Shown: positions 1 through 6,333 of the stretch, in pieces
Numbering within the stretch: position 1 is the stretch's first letter
How the letters are laid out: every line of letters starts with the position of its first letter
NCBI GenBank assembly: GCA_964354365.1
Contig: CAYGZM010000190.1
Location: 1-6,414, forward strand
Length of the DNA: 6,414 nt
Reading direction: 5' to 3'
Source: CAYGZM01 sp964354365
GTDB lineage: Bacteria > Planctomycetota > Phycisphaerae > Sedimentisphaerales > Anaerobacaceae
Made by a program: the position numbers and the translations under genes
The notes under the pieces: generated by a model
Databases searched by the model: none
Told to the model about the DNA's origin: nothing
What the model saw: only the letters and a program-made list of their open reading frames with translations

Positions 1-223
1 ACGCGATAAGAGCACGGCCCATATACCCGTTTTTATGCTGACCGCCAAGGGAATGGCTGGTGATATGGAGAAGGCTTTTGAATTAGGGGCGGATGATTAT
101 ATAACCAAGCCCTTTGACCCCAGGCTGCTTGGCCGGACAATCAGGCGGAAGCTGAACGGACGGATGCAGGTCGATGCCTCGGCCCCAGGGGCCGTGCAAG
201 AGGAAACCGGGGGCTGTTCCTGA
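1..223 (+). CDS. Response regulator receiver (REC) domain protein, C-terminal part only
   Basis: This is the 3' end of a gene that begins before the window; the reading frame is open from base 2 to the TGA at 221-223. The visible residues are the second half of a CheY-like receiver domain: the beta-4 strand ending in the switch Thr (IPVFMLTAKG), the alpha-4 region, and the beta-5 motif GADDYITKPF with the conserved Lys-Pro. The phosphoacceptor Asp and the acidic pocket lie off the left edge. After the REC fold there are only about 25 residues, a basic helix (RRKLNGR) and a short Ala/Pro/Gly/Glu tail, so no output domain follows. The protein is therefore either a stand-alone receiver or a longer signalling protein ending in REC. 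It lies 65 bp upstream of a hybrid kinase on the same strand, so it is a natural partner in a phosphorelay (inference). The codons of the tail contain a perfect GC-rich palindrome at 181-193. Confidence 0.9.
   Translation, partial: RDKSTAHIPVFMLTAKGMAGDMEKAFELGADDYITKPFDPRLLGRTIRRKLNGRMQVDASAPGAVQEETGGCS
181..193. repeat. GC-rich perfect palindrome in the 3' end of the receiver gene
   Basis: GGCCCC, A, GGGGCC: two perfect 6-bp arms around one central base, about 28 bp before the stop codon. The single-base spacer means a cruciform or hairpin would have to open the inner pairs. There is no T-run downstream, so it is not a standard intrinsic terminator. Similar GGCCCC/GGGGCC arms occur near the end of the next gene (2190-2205). 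Confidence 0.5.
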
Positions 224-252
224 TGGCGGGGTGGCTTGGGGCCGCGTTGGGA

Positions 253-281
253 TTGACAATCTGCACTCCATAGGGTTCAAC
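253..281 (+). promoter_or_regulatory. Weak candidate promoter before the hybrid kinase
   Basis: TTGACA at 253-258 is a full match to the sigma-70 -35 consensus. At 17-bp spacing the -10 position reads TTCAAC (276-281), only 3 of 6 matches. If used, transcription would start close to the GTG at 289 and give a nearly leaderless message, which would fit the lack of a Shine-Dalgarno sequence there. The poor -10 makes this a tentative call. Confidence 0.18.
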
Positions 282-288
282 GCGGTGT

Positions 289-2235
289 GTGAAATTATAC
301 GAGTCTGTGTCGTGTGCAGAAGTGAGCGCAAAAGATATTGAAATCCTGCTGATTGACGACGACCAGAGCTATTGCAGACTTGTCAAGATGGCTCTGGCAA
401 GAGCGGGGCAATCGGCAAGTTTTGCAGTCGAGACGGCCGGCAGCCTGGCCGAAGGGCTGAAGTATCTCAACAGCCGCAGTTTTGATTTGGTGCTGCTTGA
501 TTTAGGGCTCCCGGATAGCTTCGGACTCGAGACATTTGATAGAGTTTACAGTGCCTGTCCGCACATACCTGTGGTTATGCTTACAGGTCTTGAAGACCAG
601 AAAGTGAGTGTGGAGGCAATACAGAAGGGCGCGAGCGATTATCTCGTAAAAGGGGCCGACTCTTTGACGGATATACTGGTCAGGACCATCCTGTATGCCC
701 TGGAGCGCAAGCGGGCCGACGAGATGCTGCGTCTTAGCGAGAAAAATTTTCGCAACATCATAAACAATAGCGCCGACGCCATTATCGTGACGGATCAGAA
801 AGGACTTATTCTTTTCGCCAATCCTGCCGCCGAGGCGTTTTTCGGGTGGACGTCGCAGGAGCTTCTCGGCAAGGATTTCGAATATCCCATCACCGTCGGG
901 CGGACCGCTGAGATAAAAGTGACTCGAAAATGCGGCGGAAAGGCTGTGGCCGAACTACGCGCCGTCGAAACAACCTGGCAGGGCAAGGCCGCCTGTCTCG
1001 TATCGCTTCGAGACGTAACCGCGCGCAAGGCGGCGGAGCGAAAAATGGCCAAGTACCGCGACAACCTCAAAGCCCTTGTGAGGGAACGCACCGAGAAAGT
1101 CGATGCGGAGAAAGAGCTTCTGTCGGTCACCTTCTCCAGTATGGGCGATGGCGTTATTGTCGTTGATCCCGACAAGCGAATTATACTGTTCAACAGGGTT
1201 GCGGAAATACTCGCAGGATGGGAGTTCGAGCGCGTCCAGGACAGGGGGCTCGATGAGATTTTTCACATTGTCGATGAGCGGACAAGGCAGAAGGTTGAAA
1301 GCCCCGTTGACAAAGTTCTGAAATCCTCAAAGGCCGAGCTCGGAACGGATTTTGAAGTCCTTCTCGCAATGGACGGCAGCGAGCGCCCGATATCGAGCAA
1401 GGCCGCGCCGATCCGCAGCAGCGACGGAGCCGTAACCGGAATTGTTATGGTCTTCCGTGACGTCGCGCGGGAGCGAGAGATCGAGCGCCTCAAGCAGGAC
1501 TTTATCTCCTCGATCTCCCACGAGCTGCGCACGCCGCTGACCAGTATAAAGGCTTACACCGAGACAATTCTGAGCGACTCGGATATGCCCGAAGAGACCA
1601 AGCGGCAGTTTCTGGGCATAATCGATGAGGAGTCGAATCGTCTGGCGGGCCTGATTGAAGGCCTTCTGGAGATATCGCGGATTGATTCGGGGACAATGAA
1701 GATTGTACGCGAGCCTGTGGATATTGTCGCGGTGGCCCGCAAGGTATTAACGGCGCTGCAGGCGCTTGCCGACAAGGAGAATATCCGGCTGGAGTCGGAT
1801 ATCGATGATGATCTTGCGATATTCGAAGGGGACGAGGACAAAATCCAGTCGGCGCTTACGAACCTGGTCAATAATGCAATCAAATTCACGCCTCGGGACG
1901 GGCGGGTCTGCGTTTCGGTCCGGCAGCGGGACGACCACCTGGTTATGCGGGTCAGCGATACGGGTATGGGGATACCCAAGGAGGCTTTGCCTCGGATATT
2001 TGATCGTTTCTACCGCGTCCCACACCCCGGCAAGCACATTCAGGGCACGGGATTGGGCCTTGCCATTGTGAAGAAGATAGTGATGATGCACGGTGGCAGA
2101 ATCGAAGTTGAAAGCGAATTGAACCGGGGCACGACATTTACTGTCTTCCTGCCTCTAACTGCGGCTGCGGCGCCAGCCCCCAGGCCCCAGGCCCCGTGGG
2201 GGGCCACTGGCGCGGAGGCTCAGGCGGCAGACTGA
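289..2235 (+). CDS. Soluble hybrid sensor histidine kinase (REC-PAS-PAS-HisKA-HATPase)
   Basis: This is a cytoplasmic two-component kinase of 648 residues that should autophosphorylate on His and exchange phosphate with receiver domains. Domains in order: REC at about 17-135 (acidic pocket D23-D25, phosphoacceptor D71, switch T99, Lys121); PAS at about 150-245; a charged, probably coiled-coil linker at about 245-280; a second PAS at about 280-395; HisKA with phospho-acceptor H411 in SHELRTP; HATPase_c with the N-box around N525-N529, G1 DTGMGIP (557-563), F-box FDRFYR (571-576) and G2 GTGLGLAI (586-593). All catalytic motifs look intact. No transmembrane segment or signal peptide is visible, so input probably comes through the N-terminal REC and the PAS domains. 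The Ala/Pro-rich tail after about 624 lies outside any domain. The in-frame TAG at 271-273 limits the start. GTG 289 gives the longest frame, but GTG 307 and GTG 322 are alternatives that still precede REC, and none has a good Shine-Dalgarno sequence. No cognate output regulator is visible except possibly the upstream REC protein. Confidence 0.96.
   Translation: MKLYESVSCAEVSAKDIEILLIDDDQSYCRLVKMALARAGQSASFAVETAGSLAEGLKYLNSRSFDLVLLDLGLPDSFGLETFDRVYSACPHIPVVMLTGLEDQKVSVEAIQKGASDYLVKGADSLTDILVRTILYALERKRADEMLRLSEKNFRNIINNSADAIIVTDQKGLILFANPAAEAFFGWTSQELLGKDFEYPITVGRTAEIKVTRKCGGKAVAELRAVETTWQGKAACLVSLRDVTARKAAERKMAKYRDNLKALVRERTEKVDAEKELLSVTFSSMGDGVIVVDPDKRIILFNRVAEILAGWEFERVQDRGLDEIFHIVDERTRQKVESPVDKVLKSSKAELGTDFEVLLAMDGSERPISSKAAPIRSSDGAVTGIVMVFRDVAREREIERLKQDFISSISHELRTPLTSIKAYTETILSDSDMPEETKRQFLGIIDEESNRLAGLIEGLLEISRIDSGTMKIVREPVDIVAVARKVLTALQALADKENIRLESDIDDDLAIFEGDEDKIQSALTNLVNNAIKFTPRDGRVCVSVRQRDDHLVMRVSDTGMGIPKEALPRIFDRFYRVPHPGKHIQGTGLGLAIVKKIVMMHGGRIEVESELNRGTTFTVFLPLTAAAAPAPRPQAPWGATGAEAQAAD
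2170..2213. repeat. Nested GC-rich inverted repeat at the 3' end of the kinase gene
   Basis: The outer arms GCGCCAG (2170-2176) and CTGGCGC (2207-2213) are perfect 7-bp complements. They enclose inner arms GGCCCC (2190-2195) and GGGGCC (2200-2205). The left side also holds a tandem run of AGGCCCC units (2182-2188 and 2189-2195). The whole structure lies in the codons of the Ala/Pro-rich tail, ending about 22 bp before the stop, and has no T-tract after it. It could slow the ribosome or polymerase, or stabilise the 3' end of the message, but no function is shown. Confidence 0.5.
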
Positions 2236-2348
2236 ACCCGCGCAGCAATAGCAGGCCATTTATTCGGCCCTTTGCCGCTCAAAAAACCGGATGCCTTTTG
2301 CACTGAATTGGCGAGGCAATTCGCGGTGAATGGCTGGTGGTTGAGGAT
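2236..2348. other. Convergent intergenic gap between the kinase and the GH38-like gene
   Basis: This 113-bp non-coding stretch receives transcription from both sides. It contains a perfect inverted repeat, GAATTG (2305-2310) and CAATTC (2317-2322) with a 6-base loop, but no T-run follows it on either strand. For the - strand a run of six T occurs at + positions 2281-2286, and on that strand it is preceded by GGCATCCGG, which forms no strong stem. A short GGCC...GGCC pair lies around 2258-2274. I see no convincing intrinsic terminator, so termination may be factor-dependent or use these weak structures. Confidence 0.4.
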
Positions 2349-5036
2349 TCAGGGCAGCAGCCGCAGCGAGGAAAAGCCGTGGGTGTTCAGGTCGATTGTC
2401 ACTTTGTCGTTGACGATTTTCAGCTCGCTGATGTCCCGCTCGAGCAGGTCGGTGAGGACGGCCTTTCTGTGGCCTTTGAGGTCGATGCTGAGCTGCTGGG
2501 AACGGCCCGCGATTTCCCAGACCCGCAGTATTAAGCCGCCGGCGCTCTCTTGATCCGCTGGTTTTAGAACCGTGGCTATCGCGCGCGCTGGGTCGAGCTC
2601 GATTACGGCGTTTGGGGCATTTCCAGGAATATCGCCCCAGACGGCGAGCAGAGGCGAGGCGGCGGACCTGCTGAAAGCGAAGGCGTCCGGGGCGTTATAG
2701 CCGCCGGCGCGTGCCCGGAGGGCGTAACGAAAGCGGAATTTGGTGACCCCGTGCTGGTCCTGGGTGACCTCGCGGTAGTTCTGGTCGTTGCCGAGGGCTT
2801 CGAAGGCGACTGGGTCGAGGTCGAGGCGCAATGCGAAGGCATCGATTGGGGCAATGGTAACGCCCATTCCGCCCGGGGCGGAGGCATCGACAAAGCCCTG
2901 CACGGCAAATCGGCGGGTGTCGGCGCCCGGGAGCAGGTCGCCGGCCGGTTGAAGGCGGGGGCGGATTACGGCGCCGGTGGTTTCTATTCGAAGCTCGGCT
3001 TCCTTAGTCAATACGGGGAATACCTGGCAGATGCGCTGCTGCTTTGAGGTCACGGGCTTTTCGATGTGGATGTCGAAATCAACCTGGTCGAGTTTGGCAT
3101 AGGCGGTGACAAAGTTCGTTACTTGAATCCCTTGGGTGCTGCCGGTGATTTTCAATCTTGCGAGTACGGGACCGGCGGCTATGACTTCTGATTTGACGTT
3201 TGTCAGAGTGTGCTCGGCGCCGTCGAAATACCTTGTCTGGCAGACGGTCCGGGCGGTATCCGGCACAACCAGTTCGGTTCCGGTGGCTTTATGAACGAGG
3301 CTGGAAATACCGCCGGTCGTGACGTCCACCGTCAGGCGGCAGTAAGGGCTCTCAAGCTGAGTCGGTGCTGCTGATAGCTTGTCTGTTTGGAGCGTGCTTT
3401 GTGCGCCCGGCTTCAATATAACCTGCTCGAAGCCGAAGCCGGGGACCTCGGGACAGACAAAGTACAGGATGCGTTTGCCCTGTTCTTCGACGAGCTGGAA
3501 GGGGACATCCTTTTCTCGAATCAAGAGCGAGCCGGTTTGGCCCGGCGGGTCTTCGATGCGGACGAGGGCTTTGCGCGGGAAGCTGAGACTATTGAAGATT
3601 GTGATGGTCCGGTTGTCGGGTTTCAGGCCAATTGCCTCCCAACCCTGCTGGAGCAAGTTTTGAGCAATACGATTGAACTGCTCGGACCATTTTTTTCTTA
3701 GATCGGCGTTGTGGAGTTTGTTGGCTTCGCTGTTGCCGTTCCAGGCGTGGTCGGAGAGCATAGACCAATACCACTCGGCCTGCTCGCGGGCAGTGCGCGT
3801 TTGCTCGGATATGTCGGGGTAAAGGATGGAAGTGACGCTAACGAGGGCTTCTGCGGCAAGGAATGTTCTTTCGGCCTGTCGCATATCGGCGGCGTATTTG
3901 GCGAGCGACACGGGCCAGAGGTCCCATGAGTGCCCAAAAGAGCCGCGAAGGGTCGGCATAAATGGTGTTTTTGCCTGGACCTCATCAACCGCTCGGCAGA
4001 ATTGTGGCAGGGCTGCGTTGACCAATTTGGGGTGGGGTCCCTGCTGGGAATTGTATTTGATGATCGACTCGGCGAATCCGCGGGCCTGATTGCCGCTACT
4101 GGGAGAGATGTCGCCGTGCGTGCCGCTGGCGAGGACTGCTCGAAGCGGGTAGGCCTCGCCCAGACCGGTGTAACGCGGCAGCCACTCTTTGACGATAGTG
4201 TCCGGATTGCGAAGCAAGTGCGCACCCTGCGTGTAGCTTGATTTATTGCAGGCGTATGAATCCATAACGACGCGGATTTTGCCGCCGTCCGGGCCTTCGA
4301 GGAAGAAAAAGGGCGGGTTCTTGAGGCCGGAGAAGGTCGAGTCGTAAGAATAGAAAGGCGCCGAGAGCCAGCGGATGCCGCAGCCGGAAAGGATCGAGGC
4401 TGTGCCCCAGGGCAGCGACGGCTCCTCGATGTGCTCGGCGATGTCGATGGAGATTCCCCAGTCTCTTTCGAGCCGGCGGGCCGGGTAGAAGGTGCGGATG
4501 GCGCCCTCGACGCTCTGGAACGCCCAGAGTGAATTGCACAAGTACGGGCTTATGAAGACCCGTCCTTCCTTGATTCGGCGGATAAGCTCGTCCTTTCGCT
4601 GCGGGTAGTACTCGACGAAACAGAGCGCCTCCTGTGTCACCGCCATATTGTAGCTGTCGCGATTATGAGGTTCCTCACTATCGGTGCGGTTCATCTCGTC
4701 GAGGTGGGCGCGGACAATGTCGGCAAAGCTCTTCCGCGTTTGCTCTTCGGTATAGCCCCACGTGTAGTCCGGGCAGTTGTCGTTGGTGATGTATATGGTC
4801 CAGTCATTCGGTTCCGCGAGGCTATCCGCTCCGAGACTTGCCGTCGGCATTGTAAATAGCAATGCGAGCAAACAACTCAACTGAATAGTCCGGATCGCTT
4901 TTATGTTGACCTTGCCATAGACGGAGTATTCGTACTTTTCTATAGTTTTGGATAGGCCCAGGGTTTTCGGTATTTGCGCTGCAGGAGCTTGTTGGCTTCT
5001 TTGTCGCCGACGATTATTTCTTTTTCGCCGTCCCAT
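2349..5036 (-). CDS. Secreted GH38-like (alpha-mannosidase-related) protein with a divergent active site
   Basis: This protein (895 aa from ATG 5036) resembles glycoside hydrolase family 38, zinc-dependent retaining alpha-mannosidases. Residues about 78-400 look like the N-terminal barrel domain, with segments DYTWGYTEEQ (90-99), HIEEPSLPWG (202-211) and GTHGD (305-309). The helical middle domain has GSFGHSWDLW (365-374) and DHAWNG (429-434). From about 475 to the end is the beta-rich C-terminal domain, with FNSLSFPRKAL, RLTVDVTTGGISSLVHK (567-583) and a final TDLLERD. By eye, the His-x-Asp zinc motif seen before the GYT segment in many bacterial homologues is replaced by D90-Y91-T92, and the nucleophilic Asp aligns with E204; H430 could be the remaining zinc ligand. 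Catalytic activity is therefore uncertain. Residues 1-44 are Arg-rich, overlap the upstream gene by 97 bp out of frame, and are probably not translated. A Sec signal peptide starts only at about residue 46 (KAIRT, hydrophobic core SCLLALLF, cleavage near SLGA-DS), so initiation probably occurs near 4904. It lies downstream of the oxidoreductase gene and is probably co-transcribed with it. Confidence 0.93.
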   Translation of the reverse strand: MGRRKRNNRRRQRSQQAPAAQIPKTLGLSKTIEKYEYSVYGKVNIKAIRTIQLSCLLALLFTMPTASLGADSLAEPNDWTIYITNDNCPDYTWGYTEEQTRKSFADIVRAHLDEMNRTDSEEPHNRDSYNMAVTQEALCFVEYYPQRKDELIRRIKEGRVFISPYLCNSLWAFQSVEGAIRTFYPARRLERDWGISIDIAEHIEEPSLPWGTASILSGCGIRWLSAPFYSYDSTFSGLKNPPFFFLEGPDGGKIRVVMDSYACNKSSYTQGAHLLRNPDTIVKEWLPRYTGLGEAYPLRAVLASGTHGDISPSSGNQARGFAESIIKYNSQQGPHPKLVNAALPQFCRAVDEVQAKTPFMPTLRGSFGHSWDLWPVSLAKYAADMRQAERTFLAAEALVSVTSILYPDISEQTRTAREQAEWYWSMLSDHAWNGNSEANKLHNADLRKKWSEQFNRIAQNLLQQGWEAIGLKPDNRTITIFNSLSFPRKALVRIEDPPGQTGSLLIREKDVPFQLVEEQGKRILYFVCPEVPGFGFEQVILKPGAQSTLQTDKLSAAPTQLESPYCRLTVDVTTGGISSLVHKATGTELVVPDTARTVCQTRYFDGAEHTLTNVKSEVIAAGPVLARLKITGSTQGIQVTNFVTAYAKLDQVDFDIHIEKPVTSKQQRICQVFPVLTKEAELRIETTGAVIRPRLQPAGDLLPGADTRRFAVQGFVDASAPGGMGVTIAPIDAFALRLDLDPVAFEALGNDQNYREVTQDQHGVTKFRFRYALRARAGGYNAPDAFAFSRSAASPLLAVWGDIPGNAPNAVIELDPARAIATVLKPADQESAGGLILRVWEIAGRSQQLSIDLKGHRKAVLTDLLERDISELKIVNDKVTIDLNTHGFSSLRLLP
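4902..4913 (-). promoter_or_regulatory. Candidate ribosome binding site with ATA start for the GH38-like gene
   Basis: On the - strand, AAGG (4913-4910) is followed by the five bases TCAAC and then an in-frame ATA (4904-4902), codon 45 of the longest frame. Starting here would give a textbook signal peptide (positive n-region with Lys and Arg, hydrophobic core, Ala before the cleavage site) and a 35-bp gap after the upstream stop. ATA is a rare but permitted start in bacteria. No ATG, GTG or TTG lies between 5036 and this point in a better position; a TTG a few codons downstream (within LSCLL) would remove the basic n-region. The call is inferred from protein features and spacing. Confidence 0.4.
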
Positions 5037-6286
5037 TTAACGCTTCTGCCGAGCTTGTACGAGAGCATCCCGAGCAGGCTCATATTCGTCGAGCGGTGAA
5101 TAAGCTCGATGTCGCAGACGGGGCGTCTGCCGGTTTCGATTGCGCTGAGGAAGTCGGCCCAGAGCTCCTTGATGTTCTGCTGGTCGGGTTCGTTCAGCCG
5201 GGGGTCTTCGTGGATTTCCTTTTCGCCTTTGCCGAGGGGGTAGAAGGTCCAGCCGGTCTGCCAGCCCATGTGGAACGTGCCTTTTGTGCCGTAAAAATAG
5301 CAGCCGACGTTTTCCGTCTTCTCGGCCGGATTGCCTGCGAACTGGCGGTGCTCCCAGTGGGCGGTGAAGCCCTCAAACTGGTATGTTGCAATCTGGTGGT
5401 CGGGTGCGTCGGTGGTTTGTTCCGTTTCAGTGAGGATGGGCGGGCCTTTAATCGGTCGGCCGCCGGTGGAATAGACCGTCTTTGGCCATTTTTCTTCCAT
5501 AACCCAGAGTATCTGGTCCATCCAGTGGACTCCCCAGTCGCCGAGTGTTCCATTGGCGTAGTCGAGGTACTGGCGGAATCCGCGGGGGTGGATGCCGCCG
5601 CTCCAGGGATTTTTGGGGTCGCCGTTGAAGGGCCGCATCGGGGCCGGGCCGCACCACATATCCCAGTCCAGCCCTTGAGGGGGCTCGGTGTTTTTCATTG
5701 GCGCTTCCGGTCCGCCGCCGTACAGGACGAACGCACGAACCTCGCCAATCTTCCCGGCGTTTCCTTCTCTGAGGAACTTTTTGCCGGAGACGTTGTGCGG
5801 CGATACCCGGCGGTGGGTGCCGACCTGAACGACGCGATTGGCGGCGCGGGCGGCGTTGACCATTGCCCGGCCCTCCATAATCGTATGGCTGATGGGTTTT
5901 TCGACGTAAACGTGTGCGCCGGCTTTGACGGCGGCTATCGTACAGAGCGGATGCCAGTGGTCGGGCGTGGCGACGATAACGATATCGGGTTTTTCCTTTT
6001 CGAGGAGCTCGCGGTAGTCGCCGTACTTTTTGGGCGCCTCGGCGGTAAGCTTTTGGACCTTATCAACGGCGGGGTCGAGCTGGTGGCGGTCAACGTCGCA
6101 CATTGCGACGATTTTGCAGCGGCCGGATGCAATGGCCTCGCCGGTAATGTTCATCCCCCACCAGCCGGAACCGATCAGGGCGGTGCGGTAGGTCTTGACG
6201 CGGGCGGCGGTTATGACGTTTGGAAAACCCAGCGCCAGGCCGGCTGCTACGGAGCCTTTTAGAAAACTGCGGCGGTCTATTGACAT
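4940..6286 (-). CDS. Tat-exported Gfo/Idh/MocA family oxidoreductase
   Basis: This is an NAD(P)-dependent sugar oxidoreductase of 448 residues. The N-terminus carries a twin-arginine leader: DRRSFLKG (residues 4-11), a hydrophobic stretch AAGLALGFPNV, and likely cleavage near ITAA (25-28), so it should be exported folded with its cofactor. The Rossmann domain has GSGWWG (39-44), the acidic end of the second strand (CDVD, 63-66), ATPDHWH (106-112) and the family's EKP motif (129-131). The C-terminal alpha/beta domain has GDWGVHWMD (249-257), with H254 and D257 the likely catalytic-site residues, and ends with GRSVKWD and RKYRKPW, a tail typical of this exported subgroup. Length is normal. The start is supported by a strong Shine-Dalgarno sequence seven bases upstream. 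Substrate is unknown. Relatives include inositol and glucose dehydrogenases, glucose-fructose oxidoreductase and GH109 NAD-dependent glycosidases. It is first in a probable two-gene operon with the GH38-like gene, which suggests a role in glycan or sugar modification. Confidence 0.97.
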   Translation of the reverse strand: MSIDRRSFLKGSVAAGLALGFPNVITAARVKTYRTALIGSGWWGMNITGEAIASGRCKIVAMCDVDRHQLDPAVDKVQKLTAEAPKKYGDYRELLEKEKPDIVIVATPDHWHPLCTIAAVKAGAHVYVEKPISHTIMEGRAMVNAARAANRVVQVGTHRRVSPHNVSGKKFLREGNAGKIGEVRAFVLYGGGPEAPMKNTEPPQGLDWDMWCGPAPMRPFNGDPKNPWSGGIHPRGFRQYLDYANGTLGDWGVHWMDQILWVMEEKWPKTVYSTGGRPIKGPPILTETEQTTDAPDHQIATYQFEGFTAHWEHRQFAGNPAEKTENVGCYFYGTKGTFHMGWQTGWTFYPLGKGEKEIHEDPRLNEPDQQNIKELWADFLSAIETGRRPVCDIELIHRSTNMSLLGMLSYKLGRSVKWDGEKEIIVGDKEANKLLQRKYRKPWAYPKL

Positions 6287-6293
6287 TGTCGTA

Positions 6294-6301
6294 TCTCCCT
6301 T
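6294..6301 (-). promoter_or_regulatory. Ribosome binding site of the Gfo/Idh/MocA gene
   Basis: On the - strand this reads AAGGGAGA, a strong Shine-Dalgarno sequence with seven bases between it and the ATG at 6286. It fixes the start of the oxidoreductase and contrasts with the weak or absent sites before the kinase and the GH38-like gene. Confidence 0.8.
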
Positions 6302-6319
6302 CTTCTGCTTAAAAACTCA

Positions 6320-6333
6320 AGAATCACGATTCT
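6320..6333. promoter_or_regulatory. Palindrome upstream of the oxidoreductase operon, possible operator
   Basis: AGAATC-AC-GATTCT has perfect 6-bp arms around a 2-bp centre, located 33 bp upstream of the oxidoreductase ATG. Its size and symmetry suit a dimeric regulator, but its position near the Shine-Dalgarno sequence also allows a short hairpin in the leader RNA. I do not recognise it as the site of a known regulator. Confidence 0.3.

Noticed and set aside
170..190. Near-identical stretch coding VDASAPG in the receiver tail (170-190) and, on the other strand, in the GH38-like gene (about 2870-2890)
   Set aside because: The match is about 18 of 21 bases in two Ala/Pro/Gly-coding contexts; in the GH38-like protein it fits the C-terminal domain fold. 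Chance is the simplest explanation, and no flanking repeat supports a mobile element.
795..2137. Antisense frames of 60-140 codons opposite the kinase gene
   Set aside because: They cover the intact PAS, HisKA and HATPase coding sequence and encode Ser/Arg-rich products with no recognisable family.
2305..2322. Inverted repeat GAATTG-GCGAGG-CAATTC as a bidirectional terminator
   Set aside because: The stem is only 6 bp and AT-rich, and no T-tract follows it on either strand, so it does not meet the form of an intrinsic terminator.
2751..4241. Several 90-175 codon frames on both strands within the GH38-like gene
   Set aside because: All overlap the long GH38-type frame, show no domain features, and have compositions (Arg/Ser/Pro-rich or Gly/Val-rich) typical of out-of-frame reading.
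5096..6262. A 388-codon open frame on the + strand opposite the oxidoreductase gene
   Set aside because: It is the antisense of a clearly recognised gene, its predicted protein has no recognisable domain or motif, and long antisense frames arise readily in codon-biased sequence of this composition.
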